This document shows positions 1-11,576 of a stretch of 64,000 nucleotides of DNA, piece by piece. The number at the start of each line of letters is the position of its first letter. The first letter of the stretch is position 1. The notes beneath the pieces were generated by a model. The model was not told the origin of the DNA. It saw only the letters and a program-made list of their open reading frames with translations, and ran no database searches. The translations under genes and the position numbers were made by a program. This DNA is from Cacajao melanocephalus (Eukaryota; Chordata; Mammalia; Primates; Pitheciidae). The stretch is from positions 1 to 64,000 of the forward strand of contig CAUYLG010034895.1 of assembly GCA_963573385.1 (NCBI GenBank), written 5' to 3'.

Positions 1-70
1 GAAGACAATGTCTCCGTCTCTAAGTTTATGTGTGAGGGTAAAAACCTAAATTTGGAGGAAACTTTGCTCC

Positions 71-1217
71 ATAGACCAATGGAACTGAACAAAGGCCTCA
101 GAAGCAGAAGCAACACCATACATCTACAATCATCTGATCTTTGACAAACCTGAGAAAAACAAGCCATGGGGAAAGGCTTCCCTGTTTAATAAATGCTGTT
201 GGGAAAACTGGCTAGCAATGTGCTGAAAGCAGAAATTGGACCCCTTCCTGACACCTTACACTAAAATTAACTCCAGATAGATTAAAGATCTAAATATAAG
301 ACCTAACACCATAAAAACCCTAGAAGAAAACCTAGGCAAAGCCATTCAGGACATAGGCATAGGCAAGGATTTCATGACTAAAACACCAAAAGCATTGGCA
401 ACAAAAGCCAAAATAGACAAATGGGACCCAGTTAAACTCCAGAGCTTCTGTACAGCAAAGGGAACAATCATTAGAGTGAACCGGCAACTAACAGAACGGG
501 AAAATATTTTTGCAATCTACCTATCTGACAAAGGGCTAATATCCAGAATCTACAAAGAACTAAAACAGATTTATAAGAAAAAAACAAACAAACCCATTCA
601 TAAGCTGGTGAAGGATATGAACAGACACTTTACAAAAGAAGACATCTATGAGGCCAACAAACATGAATAAATGCTCATCATCACTAGTTATTAGAGAAAT
701 GCAAATCAAAACCACATTGAGATACCATCTCACACCAGTTAGAATGGCGATCATTAAAAAATCTGGAGACAACAGATGCTGGAAAGGATGTGGAGAAATA
801 GGAACACTTTTATAGTGTTGGTGGCAGTGCAAGTTAGTGCAACCATTGTGGAAGACAGTGTGGCACTTCCTCAAGGACCTAGAAATAGATATACCATTTG
901 ACCTAGCAATCCTATTACTGATCATATACCCACAGAATTATAAATTGTTCTATTATAAAGACACATGCACATGTATGTTCATTGTGGCACTGTTTGTAAT
1001 AGCAAAGACCTGGAACCAACCCAAATGTCCATCAACGATAGACATGATAAAGAAAATGTGGCACATATACACCATGGAATACTATGCAGCCATAAAAAAC
1101 AATGAGTTCATATCCTTCTCAGGGACATGAATGAATCTGGAAACCATCATTCTCAGCAAACTGACACAAGAACAGAAAACCAAACACCACATGTTCTCAC
1201 TCATAGGCGGGTGTTGA
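71..1217 (+). pseudogene. L1 ORF2 C-terminal remnant, disabled
   Basis: The region encodes the end of ORF2p, the L1 endonuclease/reverse transcriptase: the stretch after the RT domain and the cysteine-rich C terminus. The open part at 374-670 contains [20 protein letters not shown] and ends at TAA 668-670. There, a 2-bp deletion relative to the expected 'catatgaaaaaatg' shifts the frame. Reading resumes in another frame (837-1130, with WHIYTMEYYAAIKN) and stops at 1128-1130, where the expected TGG tryptophan codon is TGA. The normal ORF2 stop position is near 1215-1217. No functional product is possible. Confidence 0.88.
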
Positions 1218-1508
1218 AAAATTCGAACACATGGACAAAGGGAGAGGAGCATCACACACTGCTGTCAGTTGGTGGGGGTGCTAGGGAAGGGACAGTCAGG
1301 GGTAGGAGGGTTGGGAGGGATAGCGAGAGGAGAAATACCAGATATAGGTGATCAGGGGATGAAGGCAGCAAACCACCTTGCCATGTAGTACCTATGCAAC
1401 AGTCCTGCATGATTTGCACATGTACCACAGAACCTAAAGTAAGATTAAAAATAAATAAATAAAATAAAATAAATAAATAAAATAAAACATAAATAAATAA
1501 AATAAAAT
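71..1508 (+). mobile_element. LINE-1 3' end, 5'-truncated (L1PA/L1PB type)
   Basis: L1 similarity begins abruptly near 71 with the ORF2 segment 'atagaccaatggaactgaac' and runs through the end of ORF2. A G-rich 3' UTR of about 230 bp follows (1218-1445), then an A-rich tail of AAATA/AAAT units (1446-1508). The G-rich run near 1265-1320 and the closing 'tgcacatgtacc' are typical of primate-specific L1 3' ends. The 5' part is missing, as in most genomic L1 copies. I found no convincing target-site duplication. The subfamily is uncertain, but the copy looks older than the youngest L1PA groups because it differs from the remembered consensus at many sites. Confidence 0.9.
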
Positions 1509-2871
1509 ACTTCCTGTTATGAAAATACAGGAAAGTTTATTTTTCCTTTGGGTTAAGCCACTTAGCAAACACGGACAGCCTGTGAGTTCCACTTCACTGC
1601 AGTTCTTCAATACCCCTCTGCCATTTCTGGCCTCTCTCTCACATTGCAATAGCCTTGAATAAAGCCTTCCTTGCTTCTTTAACTTTGTCCAGTACAATCT
1701 TTTCTTTGAGAAAACAAAGCCACAAAAACAGGCTGAGAATGATCAATATTATACATAGGAAAAAACCAATGTATAATAAGTAAAAATCAATATTATCCAT
1801 CGGAGCCAGGGAAAGACAACGATTCAAAAAGAAGGAATGCCCATCAGTGTCAAAAACTGCTTAAATGTCAGACAGGATAAGAACTTTAAAAACTGTATTA
1901 AATTAAGTATCATCTAAGTCATACATGAACAATTAAAATCAAAGTATGCAAGGTATGTGAGCAGAAACCATTTTGCAGTGGGTTGAGGAGTAATTGGAAA
2001 GTAAAGAAATACAGACTCATAGTCCCTTAATCTAACATCTTTATTGAGTCATTATTAATTTGTACAGTCAAGAGAACCAATTGCAGCTATCTTATCATAC
2101 CATTTCTAGAACATACCATCTTTAAAATCCTTATAACAGATTCGACAACTACATTGTTGACTTCATTTGTGAAATTGAAGGACGTATAATGTTGTTACTG
2201 AGAAGGGTTCTTTTAAAAGCTTTACAGGTTCATAAAACATGTTAGGTCTATATGAACCTGAAGGGTATGAAAAATTTTATTAGCATAAATATTTGACTTA
2301 AAGCCAATCACAAGCATATCATGATTCTGTTCAGGTCACTTATGTTGTTTCCTTAAAGAGGAATGAAAAACTCCTCAGTACAATATATGTGGAAGATGGT
2401 TTACTGACATAACTTGCATCCATATGTCTTCACTCAGCCATTTTATGCCATGGTTATGTTCAAATCTCAAATAGAAATTGCATTTCACTGCTTATTAGTA
2501 GTGTTTCAAAATGGGTTTCTATGACCTAATTTTGACCTGAATCATTTTTAAGCAGAGAATATCCATTCTTATTGAGACAGAATGCTCTATAGGAAGTTGT
2601 AAATACTCAGTAAGTAATTAGGAATAAAAACTGTCATTTCTGGAACTGTGAAAAATCTCTGCTGATATAGCATAAATCCATACATGGGAATCCACCAGGA
2701 AAAAAGCTCACTTCTATGCACATGGTCATCATAATCCTGGCACATTCTCTTCTAGTAGAAGCACAGTGAGGCTTTATTTTCTTGGACATGTTATTTCACC
2801 TAAAAGATAATCATTTTATGTATTGGCAAAAATTAAGTTTTTGATAGTGAGAAGGTATAAACAAGACTGAA
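1509..2871. other. Unassigned sequence
   Basis: Apart from the small minus-strand frame, I recognise nothing here. The plus-strand stretch around 1655-1690 ('gaataaagccttcc') resembles a polyadenylation region of a retroviral LTR, but no LTR ends are visible. Confidence 0.5.
1639..1800 (-). CDS. Candidate 53-codon small membrane protein frame (speculative)
   Basis: Read leftwards from an ATG at 1798-1800, this frame runs 53 codons to TGA at 1639-1641. Residues 1-5 are polar (MDNID). Residues 6-31 are a continuous hydrophobic stretch long enough for one membrane span. The tail is charged and basic (KEKIVLDKVKEARK) and ends LFKAIAM. An AATAAA lies downstream at 1538-1543 on the same strand, before the antisense side of the L1 tail. 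The ATG context is mediocre (C at -3, G at +4). I do not recognise the protein. T-rich DNA often yields hydrophobic frames by chance, so this is weak. Confidence 0.15.
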   Translation of the reverse strand: MDNIDFYLLYIGFFLCIILIILSLFLWLCFLKEKIVLDKVKEARKALFKAIAM

Positions 2872-3093
2872 AAAGAAGCTCTAAGTATTCCAATGTAGTC
2901 AGAAAAGTGTCTATTTTAATGTTGAGTTCAGCAACTATGCAAGTAGACCCAATGCTTGGGACAATTTATAAATGCATTATGCAATGATTGCTCTGATTCT
3001 AGGACAAATGAAAGTGAACTTCTCTTTCTCCAATGCAAAGCCTGCGGGATGTAATGGCAATGCAACATGGCTATCAGACTGTATGATTTGCTG
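2872..3093 (+). repeat. Direct duplication, copy A
   Basis: This segment matches 4382-4671 in the same orientation, from 'gactgaaaaagaa' through 'caatgcaacatggctatca' to 'actgtatgattt'. I judge identity at a little over 80% by eye, apart from indels. It matches no repeat family I know. The copies start about 1.5 kb apart, with no clear similarity in between. It is either an old local duplication or two copies of an unrecognised interspersed repeat. Confidence 0.75.
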
Positions 3094-4381
3094 CACACAC
3101 TGACCTAACCATGATCAGCTAGCGAAGTAATGACAAGCAGTCTCCGGAAGTTCGTTCAACTGCTCTTTCATATACAATTCCAAATTCTTCCCTCATTGAG
3201 TCCATTCTTTGCATGTAGCACAACACAAAGCAAATTTTTCCCTAGTTCTTCCTACAAGGTTGAGCTAAATAGCTTCTAATTGCTGTTTATTCATATGCAT
3301 GAGATCTTCCTCGTGATAATGCTATTGGCGTAAAGGTCCTATTACCTGGACTATAGGGAATGGAGTTCACCCAATTTCAGTCTTGTTAGAAACCTTGAAC
3401 CGGTCTAATCACATGTCTGCTGCTTTTTCTCTCCTTTTTTCAGCGATCAAAAAGAGTCCAAAAAAAGCATTTCACAATTTGGCTTTATTATTATTCTTAT
3501 TTTTCTATATCATTAGCATTTGGTTGACCTGTATAATTTTTCTGGCATTTACAACCTCAACGAAAAGAATAAATGCTTCCTTCTATCCACATGGTCATTA
3601 TAACATCAGAACTCCAATCTCTTTGGGGCTCAGGCTCCTCTAAAACATTCACATTGAGGTTTGATTTTGTTAAACTTATTGCATAATTGCATTCATTTTA
3701 AAAAGTAAATGTTTAATTTTTCTTATGCTATTTAATAGAATTATTTTCCAATCAAGACTGCCCACCAAAGAGATAAAAATTTCTTAATGTTTATATCTCC
3801 TTAAAATAACTACATTTATTGTTTTATTGATTAGTGCTTTATTTTTTCTTCTTTTCCTTAATTTACTTTTTGTGACAATTAACACTAACAAAGGATGATG
3901 ATTCTCCATATGTTGGAACTAGCCTCAGCATACACCTCAGACTTTCACAGTCATTCCTGCACCTTGGGCATTTTTCTTGCTTCTGAACTTTAATGGACCT
4001 GTGTTTCCCATAGTCATAAAGTCATAACAACCATCTCTTTTGCCTCAACAATTAGCACATGGACTATCTTACTCTCCCTAGTTGCTCAGCAAGTACTGCA
4101 TAATGTGTCCAAGGCAAGGTTTCAGCAATTCCAGCAGTATCTAATGGTACTGGAGTTCTGGAAGTTTTGGCTTCCCAGGCAATAGGATGTGAGTCAGGAG
4201 AAATGAGTGATACAATCCAAACACACTTGCAGTTGACACCTTGTGAAATTCGATTTGGCCACCCTGACCTTACCTCCCATGATAAACTGAGGCATCATGA
4301 TTCCACATAGTTTCTATGTCAGATTACTTGTCAACCATCTAAATTTTTTTGAGAAACTATGATTAGAAAAGTGTTGAAAAA
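3094..4381. other. Unassigned sequence between the duplicated copies
   Basis: AT-rich and without a repeat I can name. A short match links 'cttctatgcacatggtcat' near 2712 with 'cttctatccacatggtcat' near 3580. This may be a trace of a more complex duplication. The 86-codon open frame at 3383-3643 begins with TTG, not ATG, and is probably chance. Confidence 0.4.
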
Positions 4382-4671
4382 AAGACTGAAAAAGAAACTC
4401 TAGGCATTCCAATGTAGTAAAAAAAGTGTTGGCTTTACTGTTGAGCTCAGCATCTATGCAGGTGGACCCAATGCTCTGGGGCAATTTATAAATGCAGTAT
4501 GCAACGATTACTCTGATTTTCCAGGACAAATGAAAGTGAACTTTTCTTTTCTTTTCTTCTCCTCTCTTCTTTTCTTTTCTTTTTCCAATGCAAACCCCAT
4601 GGGAAGTACTGGCAATGCAACATGGCTATCAAACTTAAGATTTCATTGTGTTAAACTGTATGATTTAATTG
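4382..4671 (+). repeat. Direct duplication, copy B, with pyrimidine-tract expansion
   Basis: Partner of 2872-3093. It differs by an expanded CTTTT/CTTCT pyrimidine tract at about 4540-4586, where copy A has only 'cttctctttctcc'. It also has about 24 extra bases before 'aactgtatgattt'. On the minus strand the copies encode related peptides (copy B has IGSTCIDAELNSKANTFF). This follows from nucleotide similarity and does not show coding function, because copy A is frame-disrupted. Confidence 0.75.
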
Positions 4672-4874
4672 CATTCCTTAATTCACTTGTATGGGACTGT
4701 ACCTCTCAGTATTAGCCATAAAGTTTGACATGAGCACAGTTTTCTAGGTTCCACCATCACTTTTATTATAATTCTCCTTATGAAGCTACTGTGACACAAA
4801 CTTTTCAGTCTCAATTTTTCTACTAAAGGATGGCATCCCCTCCACTAGGCCTTACTGCTACGTCCAGGAGCATG

Positions 4875-5482
4875 CTAGTCTCCCTTTATCTTTGGGAGAC
4901 AAGTTCCAAGACCCCAGTGAGTGCCTGAAATTGTTGATTGTGCCAAAACATACATAAATTATACATTATTTTTCATTTTCACAATTTTGTGGATAGAAGA
5001 TTCATTTTGACACAGAACTTAGGACCCTTTTCGTACAATTTTTATTCTTTCCTTATTAAGTCAAGAACTTTCACATTTCCACTTAAAGGAAGTATCTTAA
5101 GGCTTTTCTTTGGCATATCTGAATTGCTAACACTATTGCATTTTGAGGCCATTACTAATTAAATAAGACTGACTTGAACACAGGCACTGTGATACTAGGA
5201 CAATGGATTTGATAACTGAGGTGACTCCAAAGTGAGTATTGGTGATAAGCGTTGATGGCATAAGAATGCCGGGTGAAGGGATGATTCATATCCAGAGGAA
5301 GGGAGTGATACAACTAGAGAATTCATCACACCTCTCAAAAAGGAACACAATTTGAAACTTATGAATTGTTTATTTCTGGAATTTTCAATTTGGTATTTTT
5401 AGACCATGGTGGAACTCAGTGGTTGTAGGCATTCACTGGGGTCTTGGAACTACTTGTCCCCAAAGACAAAGAGAGACTACTG
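4875..5482. mobile_element. Non-autonomous DNA transposon, Tigger-like MITE
   Basis: The ends are inverted copies of each other. The left end reads 'ctagtctccctttatc' followed by 'gttccaagaccccagtga'. The right end, reverse-complemented, reads 'cagtagtctctctttgtc' followed by 'gttccaagaccccagtga'. The terminal repeats extend roughly 60 bp. The interior 'aaacttatgaattgtttatt' is familiar from TcMar-Tigger-derived elements. A TA follows the right end at about 5489. It encodes no transposase, so it would have been mobilised in trans by a pogo-type enzyme. The subfamily is not assigned. Confidence 0.75.
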
Positions 5483-7445
5483 TGCTCCTAGATGCAGCAG
5501 GAGAGCCTAGTGAAGGGGATGCCACCCATTAGAGAAATTGAGACTGTGAAAAGTTTGTGTAACAGTAGCTTCATAAGGAGAAACCAAGAAAGCAAAATCA
5601 TGGATATGGAAGACAGCCGTAATAGCTCTTCATTAGCTCCAACAATTTTGATGAATGATTTCATTGTCTTTTCATTCTAGTGACACATTTCCCAAACCCT
5701 GTCATGTTTATCAAGCCCTATAATTTTCAAAATTACTATCCATAATTTTTCACTGCTCTTAAAATAAACATCAAAATATCAGATGATTTCCCCTTATGCC
5801 GCAATCTCGATATTTCTTCCGCAATGTGCCACTCTACTTTACCTTGTAGACCAAAGTCCTTCCATATTGCATTTTACATGGTCTACATTTTCAAATGAAA
5901 CCAGAACAGATTCTTGGGGGATCTTCGCTACTTCCCAATACAAATTTTAAGGGAAAAAATTCCCTCAAAATTAACCTGAAGCATAATCACACTCCTGATA
6001 GTTGCACCCCGAGCCAGATTGTACATTGCACAGCCTCACCTCAGGCCCAATCCTTCTACTCTAGAATTGGGGCCCAGATTTACTGGCAGAAGCTCAAGTG
6101 GCAGACCACACAACTGTAAAAATTTAACACAAGTGGGCCATCCAAAGTTTGGCAGACAGAGTAACCAAACTAGCAAATTTCAATGTAGTCAGAGAATTGC
6201 CAGAAAAACGAATCACCCTCTTTAACATTTTATGCAAGTCTTTTTACTTATTTTATCTCCTTCTTAGAAAATAAGAGCCCACTTATGTATTTTAAACCAC
6301 TTACATTTAAAACAACTTAGTTTAGGATTCATATCGGGAAATGCAAATATGTATTTTAATTATCTTTTATTAGTATTTATAGCGTAGAACCCTTGTAGGC
6401 ATTATTATGTTTTTACGACTTTTTCAAAGGACTCCACCTGTTCTCAATGACTATAAATGTTGCTTCCCTTTTTGAGGCATAAACTGCCCATATTCGTGTA
6501 CTAGAAAGTTTCTCTTTAGGCTGGACAATTTGTTCTCTTTAATAATCTCAATTAATATTTGAGTGCATTCTTACTTTTTCCCAAAAACATATTTCCAATT
6601 CAATAGGTTTATTATTTTATTTGTCAGCTTCAGAATATAGAGAATTAGCTACATTTTGAGAGCCAAAGATATCCACTGACATGTAGAAGTAGAAAAATAA
6701 GAGGATTTAAAATGAGATAAAATGAGAGTTTATCTTTTTTTAATTTATCATAGGCTAAAGTTGGTAATTAAATTTACTTCTTTCTTTCTGAATTTCATAT
6801 TTTACCTACTTGAATTTGTAATTACCATTTTCTTTTTATTATGACCCCTTTGACCCATCAATCCCTAATTTGGTAATAATTGTACAGTTCCAGAAAGTAC
6901 CTATCACTGAATATCGCTAAAGCAATAGCTGTCTGAAAAGTAAAATAATCTCCAAATAATGGAATACGGTATCAAAAACAAAGTTCTAATACTTTCATGA
7001 GGTACAGTGATTGAAAGTAAAATAAACACAAATACAGTTTTTCCAAATATGGTTTAATATCTTCTCTGATTCTGTTTCATTGGTCTGCACTAATTTTTTT
7101 TACTTTGCATTACTTTAATAATCTCATTTATTTTTCCTTTTCTAATTATTTACACACTTTTAAGTCCTTGACTGCAAAATCACAGAGATCCCTCCATACT
7201 CTTGTTATTGTAGTATTGCTCTACTTTAATTTCCCAAACTAATAGATTCAAATAACTTCCATCAGAATTAGTACCTTGAATTACCCCAGTCATATGTGGA
7301 AGAACAAATATGAAAGTCACAACTCAGTAAAGTAGTACATATTAGTTTTTGTAAATCTATACAATCTCCCAGTGTTATTAATACAAAACCTGTCTTGATT
7401 TTTAGATGTATAGGTGATAGATAATAGGTAAGTGATTGATGAGGA
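5483..7445. other. AT-rich unique sequence
   Basis: I see no recognisable repeat, gene or structured RNA. The small open frames at 5492-5680 and 5895-6225 have no domain signature and are as expected by chance. Confidence 0.5.
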
Positions 7446-7540
7446 GGATAGATGATAGATAGATAGATAGATAGACAGATAGATAGATAGACAGATAGAT
7501 AGATAGACAGATAGATAGATGGACAGATAGATAGATGGAT
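7446..7540 (+). repeat. Compound GATA/GACA tetranucleotide microsatellite
   Basis: Runs of GATA are interrupted at near-regular intervals by single GACA units, giving a higher-order period of about 16 bp (three GATA plus one GACA). Two of the last units carry GATGGA changes. The locus is likely length-variable. Confidence 0.95.
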
Positions 7541-8657
7541 ATCAGAAACAAAACAACAACATTGGATTTACTGTATTGACAACATCTCTAATGTTACTTG
7601 CTGTTCAGAATTAGAGACAGTCACAGTTCATAGGGAAGTAGCTTTTCTTTCTGTTGTTCCCAGCAGCAAATGTACAGTAAAGTGACCCTATATTTTTTTC
7701 TGGACAATCAGCTATTTCTCATATTCCACTTCTTCCATGGTGCAGTCACAACAGAGAATCCATTAGGTTTTATATTTTTAGCATACCAATATATATACTT
7801 ACAACTGTAATTCAGATTCTAATGGTATATCAACCAAAACCAATGTTGATCTTCAAATGAAATTATTCATTTTTCCCCTTCTTTATTTTAAAATTCATTA
7901 TAAGAAATTATATATAATATTAATATATACCCTCAATTTAAATTATTTCTTTAAGTCCACTTGAATGTAAATGTCAGGTTATAGCTCCATACTCATAATA
8001 CACAGTGTAAACAAATGTACAAATGTTGACATCTCTTCCAGTTCCCTTGATACACATCCAACTTTTATGTATGAGGTTTTGGAGCCTCTTGTTGAAAATT
8101 TATCTGTAATGGCAAGAGAAGTGACTGCACTCATCCACAATGCATGCCACTAAAATTACACCTCCTGGAGACATAGAAAGACACTGTTTATCCCCGTAAA
8201 ACTGAAGGAACACCTGCAAACATAGACAGGAATGAAGGTCAAGAGCACCACAAAGCACCTGGTATAGGGAGTATTTTTAATCATTCATCTTCTGGAAAAG
8301 AAACAATGCTAAATCCATCTCTCAATTCAACTAACTTATTACTAGCAAATTCTTGCCAAGTTTCTGATGTGGAATTTTCTATACACTTTAAGGTTGGCTG
8401 TTTATTTATCCTAGTGAAAAATACCCCTTTCCTGAACAATGCCTTTTCATGTGAACTTATAGCATTAGTGCATTCCTGCACCATGAATAAAAACAGCCAG
8501 TGGACAGCTGTGTTAAATTTCATTTTACTCAAGAGGAACAGTTTGTATATCTGTTTTGTTCCTGTATTTCTCCTGTACTCTAATATGCTTATTATGCTAT
8601 AAGTAACACAAATGCTTCAATCTTGGGAGAGAAAAAAGTACAACATTATATAGAATT
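7541..8657. other. Unique sequence
   Basis: No repeat or gene recognised. Overlapping open frames on both strands at 8281-8602 lack domain features. Confidence 0.45.
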
Positions 8658-8763
8658 AAATTTTTTTATTGTTATACTTAAGTTCTGTGACACATATGCA
8701 GAATGTGCAGGTTTGCTACATAAGTATACGTGTGCCATGGTGGTTTGCTGCGCCCATCACACA
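8658..8763 (-). mobile_element. Short L1 3' UTR fragment
   Basis: About 105 bp of antisense primate L1 3' terminus: the T-rich start is the reverse of the poly(A) side, followed by 'gtgcaggtttgctacata' and 'gccatggtggtttgctgc'. The fragment stops at 'cccatcac' and lacks the rest of the 3' UTR and ORF2. Confidence 0.85.
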
Positions 8764-11576
8764 CAAATAAAGGCAAATGCAGGTGAATAATCTATTACGA
8801 CACTCTAAGTTGCCAGTTACATTTAAAAAATCAACACCTGAAACAAACAAAAAAGAATTAAAATTGATAGCAAATTGTCACTAAGTGTATGTTTCAAAGG
8901 AAATGACCTGCCATACATATTTTAGAGCCTTATGCTTCTGCTAATTACATAGGAGAACTGAAATAGTCTTTTATTATTTTTCTAAAGGGACTAGAATTTG
9001 CACAACATTAAACCATAAATATTATCACAGTTTGCATAGATTTAGGAGATGTTCTAGAAATGTTAGACTGGGAAACACACATCAACTGTAACCAGAAGAA
9101 TTTCAAGATTATAGAGCTGTTGTGTTTGTAGGCATATAGTCATCTAGGCATATAACTTATGGAAGAAACACGAATTCATAACAAAATGAGTTATTGTTCA
9201 GCTTGAGGCAAAATATCCAGTTGATCGTTTTCTTCCCCATGCTCAATTAAGATTGCAGAAAATTTAAAAACAACAAAAATTCCATGCTATAATTCAAGCT
9301 AACATTTTATTTATAATTCAAGCTAACAAAATATATTTATACACAATTCTTTGACACTTCCTCTGTGCTAATGCTATTATGGTCCCACGTTTCTTTGGAT
9401 GTTGCTCCAGTGTCTACATTGGCCAAGAGCCTGAGGTTAACTTCATCCTGTATGTGTTGCAGCTGGCTGGTGCTCGCCATCTCTCATTAATAATCTTACA
9501 AGCAAGCAAAAGCCAGCTTGGTGTTTTTCCTTAGCTACAAAATAGGAAGAATTTTGAAGGTGTCAGCTGGGCAGGGGAGAAAACCTATTTACTTCTAGAT
9601 ACCCTAGATTGATGTGGTAATTCTTAAATGTGGGTCTGAGGTGGAGAATGGCCAGGGGACAACTGTAGGACAGTGTGACATTTTTAGCATTTATTTAGTC
9701 CAACCATCAGCGAATTTTAGAAATCCTCTTTTCTTCCATGCTAAAGTAATCATATCTGCAAATGCAGACTTCTGCCCTATAGTGCTACTTTATGTTGTGA
9801 TATTTCTGCAGAGCTTTTCTCAGGACAAAATAGAACTCCAAGTGGACAAGGTCCACTTGACTAATTGTTCTCTTCTGTCTCCCTTTTCCCCTTTACGTCA
9901 TTCTGGCTGCCCTCTGAGGAATACGGTAGCAATGGAAATGCAAAATCTTTCTTCAGCAACTTCTATATTTACTAGCATGACAAGAGTAAACTGATTTGGT
10001 TAAACAAACCTCCTGATTCCTCTTTGTATCTTTTGTTGTTGTTGTTGTTTCATTGTCAAAACTATGGGAGATAAATAATTTATATCTGTCACTTTGAAAT
10101 AAGTTTCACTAATTTTAGCAGATGAAAATACAAAAGTGAAGCAAAAAATAAAAACCAACTCCCCTTGGCTCTTTCTGATCATTGGAGTGATATAAGCATA
10201 TTTGCAGGGTAACATTTAGAAGTTAGTCAATAAGGATAATAAAATAATATTTTACCAACACCTAATGTTGGGCAACCATTGTTAGCAAAATCTGTGGTCT
10301 CTTTCTCAAGCTACTAGAAGAAATCCGGGTAAAAAGACTGACCATTTTTTCTCAGGACTTTATTTTCCTACTCAAGTAATGAAGACTGGAAAGTCAAGTA
10401 AAATTCTTAGAAGTCGCTATTGATGGGCCGATCTCTGCACATTCTCATATGTAGAATTAAACACAACCATATAGAGTAAAAACAAGAAAAAACAAGAAAA
10501 AAACTAATCATCTTCTACACCTGAACCCATGTTTTCTATGAATCATCTATGATTTGTCAGAATATTTTAACCATCATTTCTATCCACCCCCTAATTGGCA
10601 CCTGTTATCGAAATTACATGTTTACTAAGGATTTTCTTTCCATATTTTGACAACAAATAAAATATAAAGTTTCAGTAAATGTGGACATGAAATGTTTTAA
10701 ATTGTTTTTATATTTATTTTTTATCTTTCTTTTTCTCTCCCTCCTCCCCCGGAATGTTGTAAATTTTCATGAATTTATCTTACACCGATAAAATGGCTCT
10801 TGTTTTCTAAACCAAGTCAGAAAATATTTAATCTAAACTGTAGGAAACTACCTAAGACTTTGATCTCACAAGAAAAATGTAAGACAGAATGCATTTTCTA
10901 ACACTCAATGAATATCTAATAATGGAAATCATTTCTTTAGAAAACAGTTTTATGCATAAACACATGAGTATCATTGAAAAGGTTTGCTTATTTTTTCACA
11001 TGAAATTGATGACATCTGCCCTTACAGTAAAGCAAAAGTAGTTTATTAAAGCTTACAAACTACCCAGAAGTCATACGTCCATAATTATATTAGCAATATT
11101 GGTAACATGTTAGTTAATATAACTGACATGACTATTATACTTTTATATAATTTCTACTTTTGTTTTACATAAGTGTACCAGTCTATTATTGCTAAGTGTA
11201 ACCTAATTTGAGTTCATATATATTTTTATGACTTATCTTTCTATTATGAAACTAGATATTTTTGTACTCTCAGTGTTTTTATTTTGTGCATTTAATTAGG
11301 AATACATATACCACTGCCTTTGAATATGCCATTTAAAAAATCAGTTAATTTACATTATGAAATGACACTGAGCAAAATTTGTAGTGCATGCATCACAATT
11401 CTCTTTTAGTTAGAGGATGAGTACACACAGGCACATGAAACTGAAATAGCCTTTTTATAACCATGAAGTACAAAAATAAGTTAAAAATGCCACAACACTA
11501 AGAATAGAGGAACAGAAATAAAGACAGCATTGGTTCTTGACAGGATTCTGGTCTAGCTGAGTCTAAACTAACCATC
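8764..11576. other. Unique sequence with minor local repeats
   Basis: No gene recognised. Two 17-bp copies of 'tataattcaagctaaca' lie 24 bp apart at 9288-9304 and 9312-9328. A perfect 9-bp stem with a 3-base loop (CAAGTGGAC-AAG-GTCCACTTG) lies near 9839-9859. The 126-codon frame at 9614-9994 begins with GTG and has no known signature. Confidence 0.5.

Noticed and set aside
3383..3643. Hydrophobic 86-codon frame between the duplicated copies, considered as an envelope or membrane protein remnant
   Set aside because: It opens with TTG, and the hydrophobicity is explained by T-rich composition. No conserved motif, and no flanking retroviral parts.
7446..7540. Regularly interrupted short repeat considered as a CRISPR-like array
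   Set aside because: The units are 4 bp with no unique spacers, in a primate genome. It is a microsatellite.
9614..9994. 126-codon plus-strand open frame in unique DNA
   Set aside because: It starts with GTG, has no recognisable domain, and lies in DNA with no exon or promoter signals. The first ATG is far inside.
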